A model generated the notes under the pieces. The model searched no databases. It was not told the DNA's origin and saw only the letters and a list, made by a program, of their open reading frames with translations. A DNA stretch of 64,000 bases, from positions 1-64,000 of the forward strand of contig NZ_QHJF01000009.1 in NCBI RefSeq assembly GCF_003259225.1, read 5' to 3'. Made by a program: the position numbers and the translations under genes. Below, piece after piece: positions 1 to 7,215 of the stretch (positions are counted from its first letter, which is position 1; every line of letters begins with the position of its first letter). The DNA comes from Marinomonas arctica. GTDB taxonomy: Bacteria > Pseudomonadota > Gammaproteobacteria > Pseudomonadales > Marinomonadaceae.

Positions 1-450
1 TTGTTCACCGCCGAATACGCGGCTTAGAAATCTACGTTAAAAGCAGAGCACACACAGTTATCGTTCACCGCCGAATACGCGGCTTAGAAAATGTCTGTGT
101 TGAATAGAATAGGGCGCTCTTTGTTCACCGCCGAATACGCGGCTTAGAAAATGCAAGAACGAACCTTTTAGCTTTAACTTTTGTTCACCGCCGAATACGC
201 GGCTTAGAAAATGCAAGAACGAACCTTTTAGCTTTAACTTTTGTTCACCGCCGAATACGCGGCTTAGAAAATCAAACACAGCAAAGCTGTGGCTAGCAGT
301 AGGTTCACCGCCGAATACGCGGCTTAGAAAGTACAGCCCTTGGCGAATATCACCGCCGTTTAGTTCACCGCCGAATACGCGGCTTAGAAAAACTAGGTAG
401 TTGGCGCTTGATCTTCGATTTGGTTCATCGCCGAGTACGCTGCTTAGGTT
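1..450 (+). CRISPR. Type I-F CRISPR array, trailing end (8 repeats, 7 complete spacers)
   Basis: Eight 28-bp repeats start at 3, 63, 123, 183, 243, 303, 363 and 423, giving an exact 60-bp period with 32-bp spacers. The repeat begins GTTCACCGCCG and ends GGCTTAGAAA, the sequence and length typical of type I-F (Csy) repeats, with a CCGCCG/CGCGG-type internal stem. The eighth repeat (423-450) carries several substitutions, including its last bases, which marks the leader-distal end; transcription is therefore probably on the + strand from a leader left of the window. Spacers 151-182 and 211-242 are identical. No cas gene lies in the window, so cas1-cas3 and csy genes, if present, are upstream. 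The short reading frame on the opposite strand here is a by-product of the periodicity. Confidence 0.96.
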
Positions 451-464
451 TATGGGTTCCCACC

Positions 465-655
465 TTCAAGGCTGTCATTAAACGCCTTCCGTCAGTCTTG
501 TAGGTCGCGATTTATCCTGAAAAAAAAATAGCATGCCGACAAAAAACTCGCCACGACAAATTACGTCTTGTCGGGCTAAAGCCACGACCTACAAAAAAAC
601 AATATAAATCAACCAATTGTTGGCTAAATAATGTTACATGCCTGATCACGGTCGT
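465..655. repeat. ~190-bp structured repeat, copy A
   Basis: This stretch recurs almost unchanged at 709-895. Inside each copy TTGTAGGTCGCG faces CACGACCTACAA about 80 bp away, and a smaller stem (CGACAA/TTGTCG) sits near the right side, so a single strand could fold as a nested hairpin. The core with GTAGGTCG and GGGCTAAAGCCACGACC resembles dispersed REP-like elements, but I cannot assign a named family. No reading frame is credible here. Confidence 0.8.
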
Positions 656-708
656 ACCTCCCTCATCATGCCTACAAAATATGCTCGCTACCTTTAACGA
701 CAGCCGTA

Positions 709-895
709 TTCAAGGCTGTCGTTAAACGACTTCCGTCAGTCTTGTAGGTCGCGATTTATCCTGAAAAAATAGCATGCCGACAAAAAACTCGCCACGACAA
801 ATTACGTCTTGTCGGGCTAAAGCCACGACCTACAAAAAACAATATAAATCAACCAATTGTAGGCTAAATAATCTTACATACCTGATCACGGTCGT
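709..895. repeat. ~190-bp structured repeat, copy B
   Basis: Direct repeat of 465-655, a few bases shorter (mostly in an A run). Its left edge is joined to a 13-bp perfect stem: TTTAACGACAGCC (693-705) and its complement (714-726) with an 8-nt loop. Its right edge runs into the 34-bp motif at 890-923 that overlaps the brnA stop codon. Nothing coding is seen between the CRISPR array and brnA. Confidence 0.8.
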
Positions 896-923
896 GCCCC
901 TTATGCAGCCTTAGGGTTTATTA
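890..923. repeat. 34-bp boundary repeat, left copy
   Basis: Starts GGTCGTGCCCC and contains ATGCAGC and AGGGTTT; an imperfect direct copy lies at 1601-1634. The two copies bracket the brnA/brnT cassette, and the left copy includes the brnA stop codon. A shortened relative of the first half (GGTCGTACC) ends repeat copy A near 650. Confidence 0.7.
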
Positions 924-1181
924 CCTATGGGTATCAACATACTCTTTTAGTACGTCATCAATCTGTGATTGCCAGCCTTTACCACGGTGCCTGAAATACT
1001 CAATAACATCAGGGCTAAGACGGATAGTGGTAGACACTTTTGGATTATCGGCTTTTGGTCTGCCACGACGGTAAGCGGCGACAACATTGGGCAATACTTC
1101 GCTTGCTGGCTTAGCGTTTTTAAATGTGTCTTCTGTCCATTCTGGATTGTCTGTGTCAATCATTTCTGGTTTGGTTTTCAT
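921..1181 (-). CDS. brnA: BrnA-family antitoxin
   Basis: The 86-aa product has the BrnA layout: an acidic N-terminal part that would clamp the toxin, a GRPK segment near residue 40, and a C-terminal ribbon-helix-helix DNA-binding region beginning STTIRLSPDVI and ending in the helix of DDVLKEYV. In the family, BrnA neutralises the BrnT ribonuclease and the complex represses its own promoter. In the usual order brnT precedes brnA, and that order holds here, but the brnT copy (1156-1432) is frameshifted. The ATG at 1181 overlaps the restored end of the toxin frame by about 26 bp. The antitoxin may survive as a solitary repressor. Confidence 0.85.
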   Translation of the reverse strand: MKTKPEMIDTDNPEWTEDTFKNAKPASEVLPNVVAAYRRGRPKADNPKVSTTIRLSPDVIEYFRHRGKGWQSQIDDVLKEYVDTHR

Positions 1182-1432
1182 AGTGCTTCACCTCTTTTTT
1201 GTTGGCTTTACGAAGACTTATCACACGGATAACTTCACCACGCACCGTAAAAACCAGTACGTGGATGCGTTCATCAATTTGGCCCATGGCGATATAGCGT
1301 GTTCGCCATAATTGTGTCGCTCATCTTGTATCACTAGTGCAGTGTGCCAATCGAAATCAACCGCAATAGCGAAGTCAATTCCTCGACTTGTCATGTCGGC
1401 TTGGTTTTGTTTGGATCATATTCAATCTTCAT
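1156..1432 (-). pseudogene. brnT: brnT toxin, inactivated by two frameshifts
   Basis: Starting from the ATG at 1430-1432 the frame reads MKIEYDPNK and then hits a stop. Shifting frame restores ADMTSRGIDFAIAVDFDW and TALVIQDERHNYGE, and a second shift restores RYIAMGQIDERIHVLVF, VRGEVIRVISLRKANKKEV and the end KHYENQTRND before a stop at 1156-1158. These are the conserved blocks of BrnT (WxTA, ERxxYGE, RYIA.G, RVISLRKANKKE). The first break lies in a short homopolymer near 1404-1408, consistent with loss of one base, and the second near 1300. The product cannot be a complete toxin without two corrections, barring sequencing error. Confidence 0.85.
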
Positions 1433-1434
1433 GC

Positions 1435-1492
1435 TATTTATTGTAGTAACAAAAAATAAAAGAGCAAAAATTTTTTGTTACTACAATAAATA
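1435..1492. promoter_or_regulatory. Perfect 23-bp-arm palindrome abutting the brnT start
   Basis: Arms 1435-1457 and 1470-1492 are exact reverse complements over 23 bp, with a 12-bp A-rich loop. The arm core reads TTGTAGTAACAAAA. The left arm ends two bases from the brnT start codon, where a ribosome binding site should be. It could be an operator for BrnA, a hairpin that blocks toxin translation, or a small inserted element; the sequence alone does not decide. Confidence 0.75.
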
Positions 1493-1600
1493 AAGCAGGG
1501 CTACAGGGGATATGCTTAAACATGAAGTTCATTTATCACTGAGGTTTTCAACTTTCTCTTCTTATACAGATAAAAAAGATGAATGAAATTGGCAGATTAA

Positions 1601-1634
1601 GGTCGTGCCCCTCATGCAGCTCTAGGGTTTGTTA
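1601..1634. repeat. 34-bp boundary repeat, right copy
   Basis: Imperfect direct copy of 890-923. It lies between the brnTA cassette and the next toxin-antitoxin pair, about 55 bp ahead of the antitoxin start. The unassigned bases 1493-1600 show no gene. Confidence 0.7.
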
Positions 1635-1690
1635 TTTACTCCAATAAGAACTAGTGGTACATTATTCGGTACGTTTTTGGAGGGTGAATG

Positions 1691-1951
1691 ATGATTACAA
1701 TAACGGCGACAGAAGCAAGAAAAACGTTTTTTGAGCTCATTAAGCAAACGAATCAGCAACATGACATTATCGAAGTGCAGCATAAATCAGGCAATGCCGT
1801 CATTATGTCAGCTGAGGATTATGAAGGTTTGCAGGAAACACTGTATCTTTTGTCGCAACCTGATTTTAAGCAGACGTTTAATCAATCTGTTCTTGAAGCA
1901 AATGCGGGTGAGGTAGTGAGCTTTGAAGAGGTGTTTGGAGAGCCTTTGTGA
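1691..1951 (+). CDS. Phd/YefM-family antitoxin
   Basis: About 86 residues. The N-terminus, MITITATEARKTFFELI, is the Phd/YefM fold used for DNA binding and dimerisation, and NAVIMSAEDYEGLQETLYLL is the conserved central block. The acidic C-terminal tail ending EVFGEPL would wrap the toxin. I chose ATG 1691 because it sits 7 nt after GGAGG at 1679-1683; ATG 1688, one codon earlier, is also possible. The stop codon overlaps the toxin GTG start by 3 bases (GTGA), so the two are translationally coupled. The pair would repress its own promoter in the preceding 55 bp. Confidence 0.85.
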   Translation: MITITATEARKTFFELIKQTNQQHDIIEVQHKSGNAVIMSAEDYEGLQETLYLLSQPDFKQTFNQSVLEANAGEVVSFEEVFGEPL

Positions 1952-2211
1952 GTGGTGAACGCTATCAGATTGAGTTCACTAAGCAGGCCCAAAAAGAGGT
2001 TGCCAAGCTCGCGCCAAAGTTAAAGAGCAAACTCAAAGATATTTTGCGGCATAAAATTGCGGTGTCACCGGAAAGCGGAAAGGCACTGGTGGGAGATTTA
2101 AAGGGCTATTACTCTGTTCGTCTTAGTTTCCAAGATCGAATTGTTTACCGAATTGAAAATGGTCGCTGTGTTGTGTTGATTGTTCGAGCAAAAACGCATT
2201 ATGGTGCATGA
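1948..2211 (+). CDS. RelE/ParE-superfamily toxin
   Basis: The 87-aa basic protein starts YQIEFTKQAQKEVAKLAPK and continues with the LVGDLKGYYSVRLSFQDRIVYRI block, typical of RelE/StbE-type mRNA interferase toxins; RAKTHYG near the end matches the conserved C-terminal His/Tyr region. RelE toxins cleave mRNA on the ribosome, while ParE members act on gyrase; the residues visible favour the RelE/YoeB side but do not prove it. The GTG start lies inside the antitoxin stop. All conserved blocks are present, so unlike the neighbouring brnT this toxin appears intact. Confidence 0.83.
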   Translation: MSGERYQIEFTKQAQKEVAKLAPKLKSKLKDILRHKIAVSPESGKALVGDLKGYYSVRLSFQDRIVYRIENGRCVVLIVRAKTHYGA

Positions 2212-2278
2212 TTTTGCTGGTAATGGTGAGGCAGTCTAATAGTTTATCCAAGGTTATTATGTTTCAAGCTAGACGCGA

Positions 2279-2548
2279 TCAAGCATAGGTATTGATCAGC
2301 ACATCCAGCATGGCAGTGGCGGATCGTTGTTGATTTGTCTGTGTTGGTCGTGACCGATGTGGGTGATGCTGTCGTTGAGCACGTCGGTTTCGTGGTCTTT
2401 TTGCGCGTGCACATAGATCTTTTCGTTGTTGACTTGGTCATCGAATGACATCCCTTGTAAAAAACCGTTGAAGCCTTCCCCTTGGAGGCCTTTCCTGTTC
2501 AAAAAAATCCTGCGTCACACGGTTTTTGTTTTGCGGTCTGGTTAGAGA
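2279..2548 (-). pseudogene. Chimeric relic: vgrG fragment joined to a lysR 3' end
   Basis: Read on the minus strand, 2548 to about 2321 encodes a decayed piece of VgrG: PDRKTKTV, then a stop where the intact gene has Trp, then DDQVNNEKIYVHAQKD and DVLNDSITHIGHDQHRQI. These match the vgrG at 3701-6847. At about 2320 the homology switches to the last codons of the LysR gene at 7216-8097 (AMLDVLINTYA and stop, ending at 2279). The relic implies that a vgrG-lysR segment was once duplicated and then mostly deleted. Bases 2212-2278 and 2549-2602 hold nothing recognisable. Confidence 0.8.
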
Positions 2549-2602
2549 CTTTTTGAATTATAAAGTGCGTACAGTCGTTCACACACCCAAAGAGCAGAGC
2601 TA

Positions 2603-2980
2603 CTAATACAATCCGTTAGCACGTAATACGTCTTTCCATTCTTCTAGACTGATAAGATGTAAGTAATGCTCAAGGGTTATGAGAATACATATCCATAAGC
2701 TTAACAATATTCCCAAAGCACAAAATACCGTATTGATCTTGGCGTACCAAGGCATAGGTGGACGTTCAATACCAAAAAAATAACGCAACATATTGAGCAT
2801 ATAGATGGAATTTCGCCGATACAGGATATGGATTTCAACTCTATCTGGTTTATAGGCAAAATATCCACTCACAAATTGCGAAGGGAAAAAAATCACATAA
2901 AGCATATTAATTGCTTGCCAAAGCCCAAAAAAACCAACAAATGGTATGGAGTATATTGCTATAAAATAGAACCACAGCAT
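2603..2980 (-). CDS. Small membrane protein, probable effector immunity protein (copy 2)
   Basis: 125 aa with two hydrophobic stretches, near residues 2-32 and 85-108, separated by a basic region containing VEIHILYRRNSIYMLNMLRY. About two thirds of it is identical to the protein at 3318-3704. Its ATG overlaps the stop of the orphan toxin fragment by one base (TAATG), so it is made with that fragment. No family name is recognised. Position right after a toxin tip, membrane location and pairing with a paralogue after the VgrG toxin tip argue for immunity against a membrane-acting effector; this is inference. Confidence 0.6.
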   Translation of the reverse strand: MLWFYFIAIYSIPFVGFFGLWQAINMLYVIFFPSQFVSGYFAYKPDRVEIHILYRRNSIYMLNMLRYFFGIERPPMPWYAKINTVFCALGILLSLWICILITLEHYLHLISLEEWKDVLRANGLY

Positions 2981-3309
2981 TAAAAGTTATCCTTTTTAAA
3001 TTGGTATATTGCTTCGCCTGCCATTTCACCAAAGGCATCACCACCTTTACTTCCACCGTAGGCACCAACGCCTGCGCCAATAAAGCCAATCGCAACGCCA
3101 CCTGTGGCCACACCTAAAAAGACAGCTAAACCAACGGCTGCTGCTGAACCGATTTTTCCTCCAGCCATTCCTCCTCCCAAGCTACCTGCAAAACCTCCAG
3201 TTTCTTTATAACTCACCACTTCACATTGGCTGGTGTCATCGCCGATACAGGCCTCTTTAATATTATCGGCAGCAATTAGGCCGTCTACTCCTACAGCCAA
3301 CCAGCCCAC
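2980..3309 (-). CDS. Orphan toxin tip homologous to the VgrG C-terminus
   Basis: 109 aa beginning at GTG 3309 (GWLAVGVDGLIAADNIKEAC). It is collinear with VgrG residues ~936-1048: GDDTSQCEVVSYKETGGFAGS is shared (with one change), followed by a Gly/Ala-rich zipper that differs in detail. The last 30 residues diverge most. It lacks any VgrG trunk, so it cannot itself be loaded on the spike. In Rhs and CdiA loci such promoterless tips are stored downstream of the full gene and can be recombined onto it; the same logic is inferred here. It starts 8 bases after the stop of the first immunity-like gene. Confidence 0.65.
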   Translation of the reverse strand: MGWLAVGVDGLIAADNIKEACIGDDTSQCEVVSYKETGGFAGSLGGGMAGGKIGSAAAVGLAVFLGVATGGVAIGFIGAGVGAYGGSKGGDAFGEMAGEAIYQFKKDNF

Positions 3310-3317
3310 GGCTTTTG

Positions 3318-3704
3318 CTATTTTTGAAATCCAAATCTGCCATCTGCGGCTACAATGTCAGTCCATCTATCTATAAATGGGTAAATATTACTGTCTATAG
3401 TCACTATAATCATAGCCCAAATGCTTGCTAAAATTCCCAAAGCGCAAAAGACCGAATTAATCTTCGAATACCAAGGCATTGGTGGGCGCTCAATGCCAAA
3501 CAGATAGCGCAACATATTCAGCATATAAATAGAGTTGCGCCGATACAAAATGTGGATTTCAACAATATCTGGCTTATAAGAAAAATATCCATCAACAAAC
3601 TTTGAAGGAAAAAAAATAACATAAAGCATATTAATTGCTTGCCAAAGAGCAAAAAAGGCAGAAGGCAGTATAGAGTGAGTAACCAGAGCATAGATCCAAA
3701 TCAT
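3318..3704 (-). CDS. Small membrane protein, probable immunity protein for the VgrG toxin tip (copy 1)
   Basis: 128 aa, two likely membrane segments (about residues 3-33 and 83-106) and the shared LYRRNSIYMLNMLRY and ERPPMPWY blocks also found in the copy at 2603-2980. The ATG overlaps the vgrG stop as ATGA, giving strict co-translation. Differences from copy 2 cluster at the N-terminus, the loop before the second membrane segment and the C-terminus, which would be the specificity regions if each protects against its own toxin tip. No database family recognised. Confidence 0.62.
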   Translation of the reverse strand: MIWIYALVTHSILPSAFFALWQAINMLYVIFFPSKFVDGYFSYKPDIVEIHILYRRNSIYMLNMLRYLFGIERPPMPWYSKINSVFCALGILASIWAMIIVTIDSNIYPFIDRWTDIVAADGRFGFQK

Positions 3705-6700
3705 TTAAAATATTCCATCTTTTTTTGATACACCATTTCACCAAAAGCTTCGCCACCACTATCTCCAGCTTTACTGCCAACATATGCGCCTGCCCCAGCG
3801 CCTAAGAAGCCAATCGCAACAATCGCAACCCCACCTGTGGCAACCCCTAAAAAGACCGCTAGACCGACAGCGGCAGCCGCGCCAATATCGGCACCTATGG
3901 CACCAAATCCCACACTACCTGCAAAACCTCCAGTTTCTTTATAACTCACCACTTCACATTGGCTCGTGTCATCACCAGTACAAGCTTCTTTAATATTATC
4001 GACAGCAATCACACCGTCTACTCCTACCGCCAACCAGCCCACTGCTTTCGCGCCTTTTGCCATTTTTGCGGCTTGCCCAATACGCCTGCCCAGTTCAGGG
4101 ACTTCACCTTTGGCAGATACCGTATCCCAGTTATGGATAATCGATTTACTGGACAGTCCTAAGGTGTGTTTGATTTGGGGGTGGTCGCCAATGTTGATTT
4201 TACTCATAGTTAAGCGTTCTAATGCATTATCAAGTTGACCGAATAAAGCTTGTCGGTTCTGGTAAAAAGTAGGGGTAAAGCTGGCTTTTCCACCCACACC
4301 AACTTGAGTGTTGTTCAAGTAGTTTTGATTAAGCTGTTCCAGTACGGATTTTAAGCTATCAAAACGTTGTCCCATAGAGGCGGATGCAACACCAAAGCCA
4401 GCCGTCCCCATGCCAATGTTGTCTTTGTTAATGTAATCTAATAACTGAAAGTGGTGATAAGCGGTTTGTGCTTCTTCCTTTGTCAGTTGTTGTATTTCTT
4501 TGCTAGCGAGTTTGGCTTGCTCCTTGAGTAGCTTAAGTTTTTCTTTGTCTTCATCCGTTTTTGGCTTACTGGCCAAAATAACCATTTCACCGGGCAATAC
4601 GTTATCTGAATTCAGGTGCATATTGTTTTTATTAAACAGTACAGCTAGATGGAACACATCCTTATCGGATACATGATCATAATAAAGCTGCTGGCGGGTG
4701 GTTGTCTTATCGTTAATAAGATAACCCGCTTCAAAAGGCGTTTCTTCTTCCACGGCTTCGTCATCGCCCTTAGTTTCCGTACTTGTCTTATCTGATACAG
4801 AAGTCATAGCTGCGGCTGGCATAGCTGACACCGGGGTATCTGGCGCGATATTCCCCTTAGGCGCTTCTAGGTCGGCATTGTATTCTGGTGACGCGACTCC
4901 AAGTGGAGACTCAGGTGCCACACCACTAAACCCACTGCCAGATCCGGCATTGCCACCTGAGTTAAAGTTGATCGCTGAACCCACGACATGCACACCAGAA
5001 GCGTCTATTTTGATGAAGTTACCACCGACTTTGACGGTCATTTCCGAGGTCGCTTCGATAACGGCTTTACTGCCACTTTTTAGATGAATTTCATTAGCGG
5101 CATCCAGCACGGCTTTCGAGCCGACCTTTTGCTGCAAGCTGCCGTCGATGGTGAGGGTGTGGTCTTTGTCTATCTTGTGACGACTTTCACCCTTGATGGT
5201 CAGGTGGTCATTGCCTGTGCCGTTTTCGCCGCCGATTTGCGTGAAGCGGTCGTTGTCGATTTGTCTGTGTTGGTCGTGACCGATGTGAGTGATGCTGTCG
5301 TTGAGGACATCGGTTTCGAGGTCTTTTTGCGCGTGTACATAGACTTTTTCATTGTCGACTTGGTCTTCGAATGAGATCTCGTTGAAGCCTTCCCCTTGGT
5401 GGGTGTCGCTGCGCCATACGGTTTTGGTTTTGTTATCTGGTAGTAAGTACGGCGGCGTATTCTTGGCGTTGAACGTACGGCCAGTAACAATCGGTTGGTC
5501 TGGGTCACCGTTTAAAAAGCTGACAATCACTTCGCTGCCAATTCTGGGGATGGCCATCATGCCATGTTGGTTACCTGCCCAACCTTGAGAGACACGTACC
5601 CAGCACGAGCTGTGGTCGTTGGCCTCGCTGTATCTGTCCCATGGGAAGTGCAGTTTGACGCGCCCGTGTTCGTCACAGAAGATTTCTTCCCCTTCTGGGC
5701 CAACCACGGTCGCCATCATCGGGCCATCGACGCTGGGTTTGGGTTGTGGTGTCGCTTGCCAGTTGGTGGTGGCTGGGATGAAGGTAAAGCGATTGTTGTA
5801 GGTGGTGCTGCCCGATTGGCCTTCTTCTTCCAAGACTTGCGGTTGGGTGCCGTGGTGTTCGACAGAGACGGGCAGCCATTCTTGGTTGATGGTGTCTTCG
5901 TTGTGCCCTTCGAGGGTGATTTTCATACCAGCTTGGATGCCGGCGTGGTTGCTTTTTCCTACGAGGGTCCGCGCACTGCGGCGCAGGTATTCTAGACGAA
6001 TACGAGAGAAGGCTTTGCCTGTCACGTCGTCTTTGAAACGCCCTGGGGCATCGAAGTGTTCGTAATTGGGCAGCTGATAATCCATGTTCTCGCCATCTTG
6101 TTGATGCAAGAAGCGGTAGTCAGGCTTTTTGAAGCTGTAGTCTTTCAGGACGGCTTGGCTTGGATAGCTTTGTGTATGGTGCGTCAAAGTAGAGATGTAA
6201 AGATCGTCTGAGCCACCACCGGATAAAACATTGTACGGGATGGTGTTGGGATGCTTGGGGAGCGTTTGGCTTTGGTCGGCAAAGTGTAAAAGGTGTTTGC
6301 CTTCTTCGTGGGTAAAGTAGTAGACCCAGCCTTCTTCAGCCGCCAGTCGATGTAAAAAGTCTAGGTCGGTCTCACGGTACTGAACACAGAACTCGCGCTC
6401 AAGCGGCGCGCGTTGTGTGTCGAAAAGATGCTCTGTGATGCCCATTTCATCCAGCAGTTGAGTAATGATGGCTTGGGCGGTTTGCTTTTGGAAAATACGG
6501 CTGTTGTGACGTAAAGACAAACGCTCTAGAGCAGGAACAAGGGTTAAGCCGTAGTAAGTAAAGTGATGTCCGGTGTCGCCTTTTTCAAACTGACGCACAA
6601 TGCCGTGTACTCGTTGAATCAGTTCGCCATTGCGAAACAGGCGTAACTCCGCGTTTTTATCGACGAGGGTATCGGCAGACAGGTCCGATTGACGACTGGC

Positions 6701-6847
6701 AAGCGCCAGCTGGTAACGGAAGCCATAACAAGGCGAACCATCTTTTAGCAGGGAATCGGAGATCGATTCATGCCCTTGATATTCTCGGACGACGAGGGTG
6801 TCTTCTTCTATTCCGTCGAGAGCCAATGTAAACGTCAATGTAGCCAT
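3701..6847 (-). CDS. vgrG: VgrG spike protein with C-terminal effector extension
   Basis: 1048 aa, against roughly 600-700 for an unextended VgrG. Residues 1-340 form the gp27-like base (RETDLDFLHRLAAEEGWVYYF is the typical block, here split by position ~150). From about 385 comes the gp5/OB-fold part with GEEIFCDEHGRVKLHFPWDR and GSEVIVSFLNGDPDQP, then the beta-helix needle with repeated KVGG/HLKSGSKA strands to about 640. The rest is an extension: a Pro/Ala-rich linker, a LysM-like stretch near 705-745, a charged helical region, and from ~936 a glycine-zipper segment (about 970-1030). I infer a membrane-acting effector. SD GGAAA precedes the ATG. No other T6SS structural genes are in the window, so this is an orphan vgrG island. 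Confidence 0.9.
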   Translation of the reverse strand: MATLTFTLALDGIEEDTLVVREYQGHESISDSLLKDGSPCYGFRYQLALASRQSDLSADTLVDKNAELRLFRNGELIQRVHGIVRQFEKGDTGHHFTYYGLTLVPALERLSLRHNSRIFQKQTAQAIITQLLDEMGITEHLFDTQRAPLEREFCVQYRETDLDFLHRLAAEEGWVYYFTHEEGKHLLHFADQSQTLPKHPNTIPYNVLSGGGSDDLYISTLTHHTQSYPSQAVLKDYSFKKPDYRFLHQQDGENMDYQLPNYEHFDAPGRFKDDVTGKAFSRIRLEYLRRSARTLVGKSNHAGIQAGMKITLEGHNEDTINQEWLPVSVEHHGTQPQVLEEEGQSGSTTYNNRFTFIPATTNWQATPQPKPSVDGPMMATVVGPEGEEIFCDEHGRVKLHFPWDRYSEANDHSSCWVRVSQGWAGNQHGMMAIPRIGSEVIVSFLNGDPDQPIVTGRTFNAKNTPPYLLPDNKTKTVWRSDTHQGEGFNEISFEDQVDNEKVYVHAQKDLETDVLNDSITHIGHDQHRQIDNDRFTQIGGENGTGNDHLTIKGESRHKIDKDHTLTIDGSLQQKVGSKAVLDAANEIHLKSGSKAVIEATSEMTVKVGGNFIKIDASGVHVVGSAINFNSGGNAGSGSGFSGVAPESPLGVASPEYNADLEAPKGNIAPDTPVSAMPAAAMTSVSDKTSTETKGDDEAVEEETPFEAGYLINDKTTTRQQLYYDHVSDKDVFHLAVLFNKNNMHLNSDNVLPGEMVILASKPKTDEDKEKLKLLKEQAKLASKEIQQLTKEEAQTAYHHFQLLDYINKDNIGMGTAGFGVASASMGQRFDSLKSVLEQLNQNYLNNTQVGVGGKASFTPTFYQNRQALFGQLDNALERLTMSKINIGDHPQIKHTLGLSSKSIIHNWDTVSAKGEVPELGRRIGQAAKMAKGAKAVGWLAVGVDGVIAVDNIKEACTGDDTSQCEVVSYKETGGFAGSVGFGAIGADIGAAAAVGLAVFLGVATGGVAIVAIGFLGAGAGAYVGSKAGDSGGEAFGEMVYQKKMEYFK

Positions 6848-7215
6848 ACCAGTTTCCTTTGTTATGACGGGTCAATCCAATGTGTAGAATGCAAGTCGTG
6901 AAGTGCGCATCTTAAACAGTTCATTATTCACGTTCAGAGCAGACCATCTACCCCGATGCTTGTGATAATTGCGTAAGAATTGTGAACCATTAATAAAATA
7001 GTAAGCCATTTTTGTGAAACACATGCCCATAAAGCAAGATAAACGCCAGTTTTAAATAGTTAGTAATTACAAATGGTTAGCTGGAAATCAACACGCCTCC
7101 GAGCAATAGTTTGCTTGAAGTCGAGCGAAAAACTGCCCAGCGAGCAATATGTTGCCTGTTTGTTATATAAAAGGAATCTTTGTATTGATCATTAGCTTTA
7201 AATGCATATGGATTT
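6848..7215. other. 368-bp gap between lysR and vgrG
   Basis: No gene is supported. It should contain the vgrG promoter. The only structure seen is a 15-bp near-repeat, CGAGCAATA followed by TTGC, at 7100-7114 and 7141-7155 (13 of 15 identical). Confidence 0.5.

Noticed and set aside
58-279. Repetitive 73-aa reading frame in the CRISPR array
   Set aside because: It is created by the 60-bp period of the repeats and has no independent start signal.
890-1634. Integron attC sites around the toxin-antitoxin cassette
   Set aside because: The 34-bp repeats lack paired RYYYAAC/GTTRRRY cores and no integrase gene is present.
5084-5995. Plus-strand reading frames within vgrG
   Set aside because: They mirror the strongly conserved VgrG frame on the other strand and show no known motif.
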